DNA of 64,000 nucleotides from Melitaea cinxia (GCF_905220565.1 NC_059414.1:4896001-4960000), one strand, 5' to 3'. Positions 27,903 to 38,934 are shown, counted from the first letter of the stretch. Made by a program: numbers and translations. Notes: generated by a model from the letters alone, not told the origin.

Positions 27903-27983
<81 letters not shown>
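27849..27983 (+). mobile_element. Truncated SINE-like retroposon with long ATG-repeat tail
   Basis: The first 53 bp match the family head (TGTGTGGCTACGGTACTAAA..CCCGTGGGTGTCGTAA). After that the element is replaced by about 27 ATG/GAT units. In full copies a GAT tail marks the 3' end, so the body appears to have been lost between head and tail. Confidence 0.65.
27902..27983. repeat. (ATG)n microsatellite, about 27 perfect units
   Basis: Uninterrupted trinucleotide run. It produces spurious poly-Met and poly-Asp frames. Confidence 0.95.
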
Positions 27984-27984
<1 letters not shown>

Positions 27985-28547
27985 CGTGTTTAAAAAAATC
28001 TCAGTACATTTCACAATACCTACATTTCGTACCCTTTACACCTTAAGAATAAATGTGCAAGGAAAAAAGAAGTAATGAATAAATATTATCGTCAAAATCG
28101 TTACAAACTAATACAACTACGTCAAACATAAGACTAAATAAAATAGCACACTAAGATAACGTCACCCAGATATTTTACAAGTCAAAGTCAAGGACGAGAT
28201 GAGTCATTAACTTTTTGTATTTTCCCTTATTCTACAACGATAATTGATTACGAAACGTCACGAGTTCGTGACCTCGCGTTGCGTAAATAATAACTACAAT
28301 AACTCAACTTTATATATTATCGCTCGTTGATTAATAAATAAATTGATAATTAAGTTGATTTTATTGTGAATTAATTTATAGCCAAAGGCTATTATTACCG
28401 TAAACATGATTGGAATGATGTTGTCTTGGTTCGTTTCTCGTTTTTATGTATTCCAAACATCTATAGGTACCTACTATGATATTGAGTACAAAAATATTTC
28501 ATAGTAATATGCATTTGACTTACCAGTAAATAACGCTTATATTCATA

Positions 28548-28759
28548 CTAGCTAACCACGCAAACGTTGTTTTGCCATATATGTTATTAACCCCTTAATT
28601 CCCCCCCCCCCCCTTAAATTAGGGGTATGAAAATAGATGTTGGACGATTCCCAGACCACCTACCCGATATGCACACAAAATTTCACAAAAAATCTGTCCA
28701 CCCGTTTCGGAGGAGTATTTTAACTAATAATGTGGACACGAGAATTTTTATATATAAGA
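28548..28759 (-). mobile_element. Small Helitron with poly(C) tract
   Basis: Minus-strand ends are A|TCTTATATATAAAAATTCTC and GCAAAACAACGTTTGC (hairpin) ..CTAG|T. A run of 13 C occupies 28601-28613. It is the same subfamily as 56607-56910. Confidence 0.6.
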
Positions 28760-30740
28760 TTATTTTATATTTCCGATTACACGATAACGGAATAACGATT
28801 TATTTACACATAACAAACAATTATATAAGAAAACTTTTCATGAAAGATTTAAAAAAAATGGGTATATTTTAAATGTTTTAAACTATATTACTGTATAAAA
28901 GACGCATAAAAGATTAAAGATATCTTCAAGAAGATACGCTGCTAATAGCCAAACTGTCAAACCATTAGGAGATACTGAAATTCAATTCGTAGCAACGTTT
29001 TAATCAGCTTATAGAGGATCGACTGTTGGACTCGAAAGAAAGGCCGCCTCAGGGACCTTCGCTATGTAATTTGATACCGAGCGCCTCATTCGTCAGTCGA
29101 ACCGAAACCTATTCATTACCTATCGATCGTGCTATTGATGTAGAATTACGTTTTTCATTACAAAAAGTATGTTGTGGAATGTTTATGCTTTATTCGAAAA
29201 TCATTACAGCAAGGAAGTACGATATTGTCACATCGTAATCTGCGAATTGAACCTTTACGAGTTTTACTTAACAATCGTGTCACGAGTGGGAGGGCGGGGT
29301 GGCGGGTGACTGCGGCCAAAACAAAACACAAAGAATCCCAAGAACTTTCACTGAATAATAATTCGGGGCAAAAGTTTGTCGCTATAAGGTAGCAGGAAAT
29401 CGGGACTAACGCTTAGTCGTAGAGTTTTGGCTGTGTTTCAGTCGAACCATCCGCGCCGGTCGCCAACCAATCCATCAAAGGAGGGTGACTGGATCGGGTG
29501 TGGGTAACCTCCCCCGTACCCACATAAATATTGCGGGTAGGTGAGTACAAACCCTTTGACCGAGTTCTGTTTACTTTCATTTTCACTCAGCTGACGGGGC
29601 CGCCACCCTGCCTATTCAACGCCACTATTATTATGATAATTAGAAGGTTATTTAACTTTACATCTCACTAATTGATAGCGACTAACTCGTATAACAATAA
29701 CAATAATCATATAATTCGTGATTACTACATCGTTCCGGTCATTATTATTATGTTATAGTTGTTGGCGCTATTAACAGATTATATAAAAAGGTCGCAATCA
29801 ACGATGCACGGTGACACATGTGGAGACGGTCTTAGCCGTGATGCGTTACGTGGGAAGAGTGACTTTTCTGCTGTTTAAGGGTACAAAGCACGAGGGGGTT
29901 GTTCCAGAGAGCACTCAAGGTTGCAACGGGTTCGGACGCGGCAGACAGGGCGCAGACGTGCATTATTAGGTGGGTGCCGGAACACCCGCGGGTGCGGTGG
30001 GCGGTTGTGGGGCGCGCGTATCGTACGTCATCACCTGAGGCGCGCCCTTGAAACCGTCGTCGCATTCATTGCACTCGGATGCGACCCGGATCCCCAGCCC
30101 GCGATACCCGCACTCGAGATACTCCTAACTACCGACTAGTGAGTACCGGTACATCCAAGTCTTAAGATGGATAGCGAAAATCTCACACACGTACAAAGCA
30201 AACGTATAGCGCTTAATGGTCTTGTTTACTTACTTGCAAACGTGTTAGAAAAACTTGATATCTTAATATTCATCTACTTTTGAACAAATTTTAGCCAAGA
30301 AAAATAAATTTCGGTTATTTCAGATTATTTCGCAAATTACATGTTGAATGGAGTAGATTTTCGCAAATGACAAGTAGAAAGTGGGTGTGGTTGAGTTTGC
30401 GAGGTCCATAAAATTTTATAATCTTAATTATAAATATACTCAAAGATATAATATAAAAACCAACAGTCATTGTAAGAGAATATTTAAAGAATCTAAATGA
30501 AGGTGAGAACTTAGTAAATTGATACATACAAATAACAAATTAAAGTAACAACCGATTATGTCTTTAAAAAAAGTCAGTCTGTAAAAATAGACTAATTATT
30601 TTTTTCTTTACTGTTATAATTTTTTATTATCTAATGTCTACTTTAGTTAAAAAGACTTTATAAAACAATTTCTTATAATTATTGTATGTACTCATTCAAT
30701 TTTGTAATAGCCTTAAAATTAGCATAGCATTATATAGATA
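28760..30740. other. Intronic stretch with GC-rich patches
   Basis: No repeat recognised. Patches at 29275-29310, 29430-29620 and 29900-30140 are GC-rich. Frames there lack splice borders and coding character. Confidence 0.35.
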
Positions 30741-30944
30741 CTAGCTGTACCCGCGACTTTGTCCGCGTGAAATTTAATAAAATAGTTATTGTTCAGTTCA
30801 CAGAGTTATAAAATTAAATAAAATAAAAAATCTAAAATAAAAGTAGCCTAAGCTACTCCTTATTACATTTATCTTCTGCCAGTGAAAGGTCCAGTCGTTT
30901 CAGATATGATACTTGTGAAGCTAGTCGTCTGGTATTTATATAGA
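30741..30944 (-). mobile_element. Small Helitron
   Basis: The 5' end on the minus strand is A|TCTATATAAATACC. The 3' end is CGCGGACAAAGTCGCG (hairpin) GGTACAG CTAG|T. Length 204 bp. Confidence 0.6.
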
Positions 30945-31221
30945 TAATAAAAACTCAATTAAAATTCAATTTAAGGGAAAAAATAAATTATGCTTAAAAT
31001 AATACGCTAGAACGAGAACTAATTTTGTTTATATGATAGGCTTCGAATGAGAACAAAGATCATGCGCGCGTTTACTTGCGTTATGTGTTACTATGCGCGT
31101 GTATGTGCGTGTATTATGTGTCATTATATGCTCGGAGGACAGACTTCGTTCTGTCAAAGTTATTAGTAAAAATGATTTTTTTTTAATTTTTTATTTTAGT
31201 ATAAAAACCTTCCATGGGCCT

Positions 31222-31494
31222 TTTTTGATGATAGGATCCCAGAGAAATCGAGGGAAACCTTCAAAAATCCACGTAACTTTTTACTGGGTGTACCAATTTT
31301 GATGATTTTCAATTTAATTGAAAGCCGATGTTTATCGTATGGTCACATCTAAATTTCATCGAGATCTGATTATAACTTTTGGAGTAATCTTTGCTAATGC
31401 GTATTTACTTGACTATTTTTTTTGTCTACCCACGTTGTATTATTTGTCGATGTAAATGATGTCGGTTATTTTTTCGTTTGCCAAAAAACACAAT
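31222..31494 (+). mobile_element. Helentron-like element, 3' part
   Basis: It matches the second half of the family, from the GATGATAGGATCCCAGAGAA region to a degraded terminal hairpin (tttgccaaaaaacacaat). The 5' half is missing. Confidence 0.6.
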
Positions 31495-31556
31495 AAAATA
31501 ATAAAATAATGTTATTTGCATTGCATTTCTTCTAATTACTGATAATTATTTTCTAA

Positions 31557-32433
31557 CTGCCGCACTCAGAGACGTTTAATGATTACTTAAACGATTACTA
31601 AGTACAGATTTAAAAAAGTTGTCTCTCAGAGTCAGTTAATGATTTGTTATATGACTAATCATCCATTAACTTTAAGTATTGCTGGACCCTTACTTAAGTA
31701 TTGTTAAATGGAGATTTTGGCGTTTCGAAAGTGAGGTTAGCTCGCTATGTTATATGACAACAGTAGCCCGTGGTGTATAATATTATAAATTAATCTAATT
31801 AATAAATAAATTATAAACAAGTGTGATGTCTGATCTAGAAGATTTTGTCGAGTTTGTAAATTATGCAAGAAGGTTCAGAGAAACTAAACTTAAATATTTT
31901 CGGTAGTAATTTACCAACTATTACTTTACAAAATTAAAATTCAACAAAGATTGAATTAAAATCCAACAAAATCAAATTTTTGCGATAACGATCGAAAGCC
32001 GAAAACCCGATTGACAAATATCATTTGTTTGATATATTAAAACAGACTGCCAGTAGGAATTAAATATTACCACTGAAAAAAAATCTGAACGTAGTATTAA
32101 AAATAACGCAAAAGTATCTTTTCATTACGTTTTTTTGATAAAAACTGATCGCAAAAGAACTAATTCTTACATATTTATGCATAAAATGAGGTTTTTTTAT
32201 GTAATTTATTCTAAATGTTATTAATTTAAATTTACATTTTTACGTACAGCAACACCAACACTTATCGATATTCTATCGAAAAAGTCATTTCCCTGACACG
32301 GTCACTTAAATCTGTCATTAACTAACGAACACTTATATTATGTCTCTGGGATGTGACGATAATTAAGGGATTTAATGTAAATTACTTAAGTACCAATTAG
32401 GACTAATTTAATGAACTTTTCTGAGTGCGGCAG
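31557..32433 (+). mobile_element. PIF/Harbinger-type non-autonomous element
   Basis: The element is 877 bp bounded by TAA at 31554-31556 and 32434-32436, with 14-bp perfect ends CTGCCGCACTCAGA / TCTGAGTGCGGCAG. A 3-bp TWA duplication with such ends indicates the PIF/Harbinger superfamily. A 26-codon ORF at 31826-31906 is the only coding trace. The interior is otherwise AT-rich and noncoding, so this is a deletion derivative or long MITE. Confidence 0.82.
31826..31906 (+). pseudogene. Possible Harbinger transposase N-terminal relic
   Basis: A 26-residue reading frame begins MSDLEDFVEFVNYARRF and ends KLKYFR before TAG. It lies centrally in the PIF/Harbinger element, where a transposase start would be expected. 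An acidic start followed by an Arg-rich segment resembles insect HARBI1-like N-termini, but the stretch is short and the match is from memory. Confidence 0.35.
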
Positions 32434-33265
32434 TAAATTGTATTGTATTAATTTTTGACCCAAAGCTACCTATTTATCGGTTTCTCAGATAAGTTCCCAT
32501 GCCATAACCGTAATGCAATAAATTTAGCTGTCATTACTAGCATGGCTATACTTAACAACGAGCAAAACCACAAAAAATTGTACGTTTTATTCTAAGAAGC
32601 GAAAAGTCGGTAAGGCAAAATACAGGTACAGGTAATGATAGTATGGTATTATGGCAACAGTTTGTAATTTTAGCTATTTGCCCACGAGCTACGGTTTCAA
32701 AACGACCTTGTGCATTGTGAGTTCGTTTCTTAACAGCGATTTCTAGACAAGTTCGCTCCAACAGCCCTGCTTCAAAACGTACCTCGGGCTTCGTTGCACA
32801 ACGAGCTTACGTCAGCTAGCTCACAGAGGCGGCTTACGTCATTCCAGCGTGATAAATTCAAGCGAAGATGAAGCCTATTTCAGTAGGCATATGGACGTTG
32901 TTGCCGCGACGGGTGCTCTAGTATGATAGAGCATTTATGTTCACGTGAGTGGATGAGGCTGCGACGCCGCGCCGCCGGCTCAACGATTCTGAGAAACGTT
33001 CGAGTCTCTCTAGTTTCGGACTTGAATATGAATCGTGTAATACGATGTCTAAGAAGAGTATTTCGAGCGTTCTTTATCATGCTTTACCGCTTTAGGAAAA
33101 CAATTTGTTTTGTATCGTAATTACTTTAAACATATAATATTTTACACGAATAATATTTTGTTTCATAATATTAACACAAATTTAAAGAAAAAAATGTAAT
33201 ATTCATTCTTTCTGTTTCGCGTAAACTAAGCAAGTCATATATTTCAGTTTTTTTTTTGTAACAGA

Positions 33266-33575
33266 CTAGATTACCCAGTGAACTTCGTATCACCGACAAA
33301 TATTTGTGAAAAATATGGACAAGCACTTGATAACTATTTGGCAACCAAGTAACAATAGTTTTTCAGAAAAGGGATAAAATGATTTTCAGCTAGAATCATT
33401 TTGTATTGGAAAATTAAATTGTCGGCTTTAGTGTTTTCCGTTACTTATTACTTACGTTTCTCATCGTTTAAACCTTTCCTGAACTTCCACAAATATTTCA
33501 AGTTCAAGCAAGATAAGCCAAATGGGTCCAGCCATTCTCGAGTTTTAGCGAGACAAACAATCGATTTATATCGAT
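33266..33575 (-). mobile_element. Small Helitron, diverged 5' end
   Basis: The 3' end on the minus strand (GGTGATACGAAGTTCACTGG..CTAG|T) is related to the copy at 43431. The shared TCTCGCTAAAACTCGAGAA segment lies near the other end, where the TC border is degraded into TA/CGAT repeats. Confidence 0.5.
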
Positions 33576-33654
33576 AATATATATATATACACGTACACGA
33601 CACATGATTTCAAATCAATTTTTACTAAACAAACGACGCTCTTGCTAAAGGACG

Positions 33655-33962
33655 ACCACTCTGGTATATCGGTGCGTGCACCGTGTTGGCGACGCCTAAA
33701 TACTGACGGTCGCGGGTTCGATTCCCGCTCGGAGTGGATATTTGTGTTTATAAAAATATTTATTTTTTGTGGGTCTCTCCATCGTGGTTCGGACAGCACG
33801 TTAAGCTATTAGTCACGGTTGTTATGTACACCTGATAGCGATCGTTACTCATTTTAGGAAAGATAGCCACCAATCCGCATTGGAGCAGCGTGGTATATTA
33901 TGATCCCTCTCTTACATGGGGAAAGAGACCTATTTTCAGCAGTGGGATATTACAGGCTGAAG
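33655..33962 (+). mobile_element. tRNA-derived SINE, complete
   Basis: The tRNA-like head, 33655-33737, has ends CCACTC/GAGTGG that can pair as an acceptor stem, box A-like TGGTATATCGGT and box B GGTTCGATTCC. The body shares CACGTTAAGC and CACCTGATAGCGATCGTTAC with the SINE at 27110. It ends CAGCAGTGGGATATTACAGG, the tail motif shared with the other SINE-like family. Confidence 0.72.
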
Positions 33963-34704
33963 CGTAAACTTTAACATTATTTACTTCGTTATTGCTTTTT
34001 ATTAAATTACATGAATTCAAGGTTTCCGAATACTAAATGTTATTTTAATGGAAGTAAGCCAGCAGTTACAAGTGTTTCACTAGATTTTGAGTGATGACTG
34101 CAGTTCATCAACATTTGCTAGAGAAGCTACAAGGCCGATTTTATTTGAGAATCTGGACGCCATCATAGCTAAAAAGACTTCCTAAATTAATATATAAGGT
34201 TTCTCATAATTGTACCCATTGCCAGACATATTATTATATCATACGTGTTATATACTTTATATCTTTATACACCTATTGCTACGCGAAGTGTATATTACGA
34301 ACAAAGCAGTATTTTATAAATAATTGTGTGTTTTTAAATACCGGTTGCCATGGACTTGATATTATTGTTGTTAAACTCTCGAATAATCTCGCTAGAAACA
34401 ATAATAAACAAATAACAGAGTGAATAAACTCAAACCCATGAATTTAATAATATATTTTTTCCAAGGTTACTCCTTGTATTCAAGGTTCTTTATGTATTTT
34501 TGGTAAACATTTATTATTTTATTTTGCTACCGCGAAGTGTTTTTTTTTTTGTAGTCTCTTAAACATCGCATGAAGAAAATATTTGGACAAATTTAATAAT
34601 ATTTGTAAGAATCTTTTTGTATTTTCTCCATTCTACGTGACATTGATAAAATCATCTGTGCTTTTTTTACATTTGAAAGAAATAAATTAATTATAATTAA
34701 AATA

Positions 34705-34733
34705 CACAGGTCATCAAAAAAATCGACCCACCC
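34705..34733 (+). repeat. Left terminal inverted repeat of Tc1 element
   Basis: It begins CACAGGTCATCAAAAAAATC directly after a TA. It pairs with the reverse complement of the right end at 36291-36319. Confidence 0.9.
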
Positions 34734-35029
34734 ACTTTTTGTTTAATATTTATCGATTGTTTCACAGATAAGCTGTTTCACACGTTTGTTTTTTATTTTG
34801 AGGGTCGGTTACGATGTTTGGCATCTTATTTGTCGTAAATCTTATTGAACTTGAAGGTACTTAACCATTTCTTATACAGAAACACTGTTGAGTACTGATT
34901 TGATGGTTTTACATCGTAACAAATTCGAATCGTACTTTGAGTCCGGAAGAGCCCTTTGTAGGGATTACTTGTTAATAACGTTAAGTTTATTTACTGTGGC
35001 TGTATTTTGATTCATTTTGACTAAAAATA

Positions 35030-36049
35030 ATGAACACTACAGAAGCTGAGGCGGCCCAAGTTGTGGCTTTGCTGCAACAAGGCATAAGTCAACGTATCGT
35101 GGCCAGGAGGTTAAATCTGAGCCGTTCTGCAGTTCGGCGAGTTTACCAAAGGTTTCTGGAGACTGGGCAGTATCGAAGAAGGTCTGGATCTGGAAGACAT
35201 AGAGTGACAACTCAAAGAGATGACCGCTTTATAGTGTTATCAGCTCTACGGAATCGACACCTATCTGGTGTTGATCTCCAGCGACGCTTACGCGAAGATC
35301 GGGGGGTGGCTATAAGTGACAGTACTGTAAGAAGGAGACTTCGTGAGCAGAATTTAAGACCACATAAGCCAGCAACAGGACCACAATTGACCACAGCTCA
35401 TCGACAAGCCAGACTTCAATTCGCACGTAATCATATCAACTGGACCATAGGCCAATGGGAGTCAGTTCTTTTTAGTGATGAGAGTCGAATGACTTTACAC
35501 GGTTCTGATGGACGCCGTAATGTCATGCGACGGCCAGGTGAACGTTATACCCAGTGTTGCATAAGGGAAACTGTCAGTTATGGTGGGGGCTCTGTAATGT
35601 TTTGGGGTGGAATATCTTTGACTGGACGGACGGAGCTGGTTTTCATACGAAGAGGTGCTTTAACTGCTGCACGCTATATCACAGAGATCTTAGAAGACCA
35701 TGTGATGCCTTATGCCGGCTATATTGGAGAAAACTTTGAATTAATGCATGATAATGCACGACCACACGTAGCGCGCATCACCACCGATTACCTTCTAGAG
35801 GTTGGCATTCGGGTAATGTCCTGGCCAGCAAGAAGCCCCGATCTCAATCCTATAGAGCATATGTGGGACACCCTAAAACAAAAGGTTAGAGCCCGTAATC
35901 CAGTCCCTACAACATTAGGAGACCTGGAAACCGCCATTAGGGAAGAATGGAACCGAATCCCTCAAGAGACCATTAAAATCTTGATAAGGTCATTAAAACG
36001 GCGGATGCAGGCCGTCATTCGAGCAAGAGGAGGGAATACGCAATATTAA
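35030..36049 (+). CDS. Tc1-family transposase (DD34E)
   Basis: A 339-residue cut-and-paste transposase, the usual length for Tc1 proteins. The N-terminal half carries two helix-turn-helix regions (about residues 5-50 and 65-110), separated by a GRHR segment at 55-58 in the place of the family's GRPR AT-hook-like motif. The catalytic triad is D150 (in FSDES), D241 (in MHDNARPH) and E276 (in SPDLNPIEHMWD). There are 34 residues between the second and third acids, which defines the Tc1 DD34E class. A glycine-rich box, YGGGSVMFWGG, lies at 184-194. The start ATG follows a stretch without competing in-frame starts, and the ORF runs to a TAA with no stops or frameshifts. All catalytic residues are present, so activity is possible but not shown. 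The family expectation is binding to the terminal repeats and excision/insertion at TA. Confidence 0.95.
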   Translation: MNTTEAEAAQVVALLQQGISQRIVARRLNLSRSAVRRVYQRFLETGQYRRRSGSGRHRVTTQRDDRFIVLSALRNRHLSGVDLQRRLREDRGVAISDSTVRRRLREQNLRPHKPATGPQLTTAHRQARLQFARNHINWTIGQWESVLFSDESRMTLHGSDGRRNVMRRPGERYTQCCIRETVSYGGGSVMFWGGISLTGRTELVFIRRGALTAARYITEILEDHVMPYAGYIGENFELMHDNARPHVARITTDYLLEVGIRVMSWPARSPDLNPIEHMWDTLKQKVRARNPVPTTLGDLETAIREEWNRIPQETIKILIRSLKRRMQAVIRARGGNTQY

Positions 36050-36290
36050 ATTGCAACAATTGTATGCATACCATTTAAGACTAAAAAACTAGAGCGTATT
36101 AAAAATTAATCAAAAAATCGTGTAAAATTAAAGATTCTGATTTTTAAATCAAAATCTTAAAAAAAAAACATTTTGATGTTTTAATTGTGATTAAATTGTT
36201 GTAAATAAACAAGTTCAATAAAACATTATTCAGTACTAAAAAGTTTTGTTGTGATTTGTTTTAAAAAAACGTGATTATCGGTAAAAACGC

Positions 36291-36319
36291 AGGTGGGCCG
36301 ATTTTTTTGATGACCAGTT
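36291..36319 (-). repeat. Right terminal inverted repeat of Tc1 element
   Basis: Read on the minus strand it begins AACTGGTCATCAAAAAAATC and continues CGGCCCACC. It is followed on the plus strand by the duplicated TA. Confidence 0.9.
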
Positions 36320-36810
36320 TAGTTTCACTTAAGGACAAGTTATATTATGCAGTGTACGCATTAAGAAACTTTATTGGACGTGTTCTTACCTAATTATAAA
36401 GTATTTTTTACAAGACGGACACGAGCCCAATTGTTCTATGGATTTACAGAATATGCCCATCACGTTTTAATGTGTTAGTAATGAGGTAGAAAAAAAAAAT
36501 ATTTTTCTCGAGTGAATTGGAAAGAACTTGTAAAGCACGTATTGCTTATCGGCCTCAGATATCTATCGATACTCTTGGTAGTTATTAGTTAATTTAATAT
36601 TATTAATTTCCTTCGATCGCCACCTTTCCTTTGTTTATACAAACAGTTGCTATCAACTTTATTACATATTCTTAGCAAAACTGAAACGGACACACTGGTT
36701 TCCCAATTTTATTAAAGTATCCTGGTATTTTATGACTGGTACAGTTCGACTGGGTATATTTAGACCGTTGCAGCGTTTCTATGGAAACTAAGTAAATATT
36801 GTGAAGTTAC

Positions 36811-36975
36811 CTGGTGAGGAGAGAACGGTGGTCTCGAGTTTGGTGCGCCAGGAGGTCCTGGTGGAGGCGGGTACCGTGGTGGATAGGATCCGGGCGGTCC
36901 GTACGCACCCGGCGGCTGCTGGGGCCCGCCGGGAGTACCACTTCCGTACGGCGGACCACCGTACCCTCGTGGTGG
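36811..36975 (-). CDS. osa: osa (ARID1-like) internal exon, Pro/Gly/Tyr-rich
   Basis: Internal coding exon of a minus-strand gene, 165 nt, 55 codons, phase 0 at both ends. The acceptor reads tgccttccag and the donor gtaacttc. The translation has no stop and is low-complexity Pro/Gly/Tyr/Gln, running from PPRGYGGPPYG through a central SYPPRYPPPPGPPG to RPPFSPHQ. It resembles, from memory, the N-terminal disordered region of insect Osa, which has a comparable YPxRYPxPPG block followed by a THQ/PHQ stretch. Osa is the ARID subunit of the nuclear Brahma (SWI/SNF, BAP) chromatin remodelling complex and a trithorax-group regulator. The ARID domain itself is not in this window. It is the most upstream of the three exons found; the next lies 13.1 kb downstream on the minus strand. 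Exon status is well supported by frame plus splice sites. The gene name rests on composition and short motifs, so another Pro/Gln-rich nuclear protein is possible. Confidence 0.72.
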
Positions 36976-37019
36976 CTGGAAGGCAATGACATAACTTTAG
37001 TATAATAATAAACGATTAA

Positions 37020-37207
37020 CACTCAACGGCCCCCAGTAGAAAGTTCTTCTGTATCGGAGAACCGGAAATACACAATACATAAGCACAAACGCCCAGAACA
37101 CGACAAACACCTATGCGGCAAATACAAAAATCTGTCGTGAGTGGGGATCGACACCATGACCGCTAGCGTAACAGCCAGTGCTGTGACCGCTGCGCCAACG
37201 CGTCGTT
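37020..37207 (-). mobile_element. tRNA-derived SINE, 5' half
   Basis: On the minus strand, box A (TTGGCGCAGCGGTCAC) and box B (GTGTCGATCCC) are clear. They are followed by a body (GCATAGGTGTTTGTCGTGTT) matching the SINE at 27110. It is truncated after about 190 bp, 45 bp upstream of an osa exon in transcript direction. Confidence 0.65.
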
Positions 37208-37526
37208 TAATTTATGATGGCAGTTTAGGTGTCATTCAAGTATTATATAAGCACAATTTAAGTAATTTTTAACCTCATCCTCCCTCTTGTCAGCGAAAAT
37301 CAGCTAAGCCCTACCCCTCTCCCCTTTCTTACGTAAACATAGGTATATGTGGTTTTTAAATCTATTCTAGTACCTTTACTGTTATTTCATTTAAATTTAT
37401 TGCACAATTAATATTCCAATATCTATTCAAGAAAGTTGTTAACATTCAAAAATTTATTTAAATATTCTTAACATATAAACAACATAGAACTCACTATAGA
37501 CGGTGCCACGGTGACAATATAAAATC

Positions 37527-37651
37527 ATCATATCAAAAATTTCGATCTAGCGAGTACATCGTTCCATATAGCTTAATTGGCTAGAGCACCGACACGTTCA
37601 GTCGGAGATGCAGGTTCGATCCCCGCTGGAAAGGTCGATTTTTGATATGAT
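37527..37651. repeat. tRNA-like sequence enclosed in a 125-bp hairpin
   Basis: Arms ATCATATCAAAAAT..CGATC (37527-37547) and GGTCGATTTTTGATATGAT (37633-37651) pair with a two-base bulge. Between them, 37569-37635 resembles a tRNA. It has box A TAGCTTAATTGG with a four-pair D stem, anticodon stem CCGAC/GTCGG with loop ACGTTCA (GTT, Asn-type, but position 33 is C rather than T), and box B GGTTCGATCCC with a T stem holding one mismatch. The acceptor stem does not pair normally, so it is a pseudo-tRNA or an unusual SINE rather than a working tRNA gene. Confidence 0.55.
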
Positions 37652-38934
37652 ATTACAAAATGTTTATATAAACAACCAATTTTTTTTCTATTTAAAATTT
37701 GATAAATTCAAATTAATTGTTCTCTGTCCATGGCACTTGAATCCATGACTCCGAGTTTATGATGACATTAGATGTTTGCTGTTCGATGTTGTGTGTGCGC
37801 TCACATTCGTGTCCTTTTGGGATATCGACATCGTTCTCTTCGAACCATTTAGCCTCTTGGGGTTCGTCTGAAGTTTATATTATGCACATCACTTCTCTAG
37901 CACGACTAGCAGCTACACTTACAGGTCTCAGTCTTGTTTGTTTCTACTATCACATTATTTCTGCTTAGCCATATTGGTTTTGTGAAAAAATAAAACAAAA
38001 AATAAATATTGGTGACGTAACCATCATCGAGACCCCCTCCCCCCGGCACCCATTTCATTAAAAATAAACGAAATACTTGAATGACCCCTTAAACAAAAAC
38101 TAGGTAAGGTTCTATAGGAATTTTAAATCAAAATGTCCACACATGTCTAACCCACAAGACAATTACGATGACGCTACATACTCGTACGAGTGAGTATACA
38201 TTATAGGAGCAATGCAAGGGAGTTGCAAGATTTCACCCGAACCTACACACAGTGCAAGTTAAATAAAAGCTTGTAAAATGAAATATTAGATAAAATCCTG
38301 AACATCATAAAGGAAAATTCTGATTTACCGTCTATGACAATATCGACATGTGACGTTTTGGATTTAGTAAGCAAAGCAAAGATCGCTTTGAAAAATTTAT
38401 TGTGAACGAAATAGCTAAGTTCACAAATCTTCGCGTCATACGTTACCCACCTAACTGTGACCCAACTAACTGTGAGCTCAACACAGTTAAGCTTGTTTGG
38501 GCTCAAGTCTTTACTCTTTGCTCTTTTTAAATTTTTGCTCTACAGTAAATTTTAGAAGTATTCAAAATAAACGGGCCTTTACAATTTCAAAACAAAAACA
38601 AAGGCGTTGGCCTCACCCCTAACAATACCCCACCTCACTTTGTCAATATCGGAAATGTGCGAGACATAATCAGTACTAGTTTGTTAATAAAAAAATAAAA
38701 AAAAACAGACTGTAGTATTAATTAAATGCCCTATTAGTAATGAAATGCTGCAAAATCGGCTTATAAGTTAGTTAACCATTCCCCGCTGAGGCATATTGTG
38801 ATTTTTTCATAATCTTTGTGAATTATTGATAATGAATCTTCATAATAACTAAATTCATAAGAATTATTTAATTAATTGGTTCCGAAATAATAAATCTAAC
38901 TATGAGCAATTAACTTATTATTTTTTGTATTATT

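Larger units (their letters stand above)
34705..36319 (+). mobile_element. Tc1-type DNA transposon, apparently full length
   Basis: The element is 1615 bp between TA dinucleotides at 34703-34704 and 36320-36321. Terminal inverted repeats of about 28 bp share the block GGTCATCAAAAAAATCG followed by CCCACC (one A/G difference), while the outermost four bases differ more. A single uninterrupted transposase ORF lies inside, with about 325 bp of 5' and 270 bp of 3' noncoding DNA. It sits on the opposite strand to the host gene within an intron. The intact ORF, near-identical ends and preserved TA duplication suggest a recent insertion. Confidence 0.93.
23715..36810 (-). other. osa intron (13.1 kb)
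   Basis: Intron between the SPHQ and GYER exons, bounded by gtaac and tttatgtctcag on the minus strand. It hosts the intact Tc1 element, the PIF/Harbinger derivative, two tRNA-derived SINEs, a SINE fragment with a long ATG microsatellite, and several Helitrons. No further exon with acceptable splice borders was recognised. Confidence 0.65.

Noticed and set aside
27824..28075. Open frames with poly-Asp and poly-Met
   Set aside because: They are produced entirely by the ATG microsatellite in a SINE fragment.
33655..33737. Possible functional tRNA gene
   Set aside because: Continuous with a SINE body and poor D-arm geometry; treated as a SINE head.
36801..37005. Plus-strand open frames over the osa exon
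   Set aside because: Shadows of the minus-strand exon. The minus strand has splice sites and coherent Pro/Gly-rich coding.
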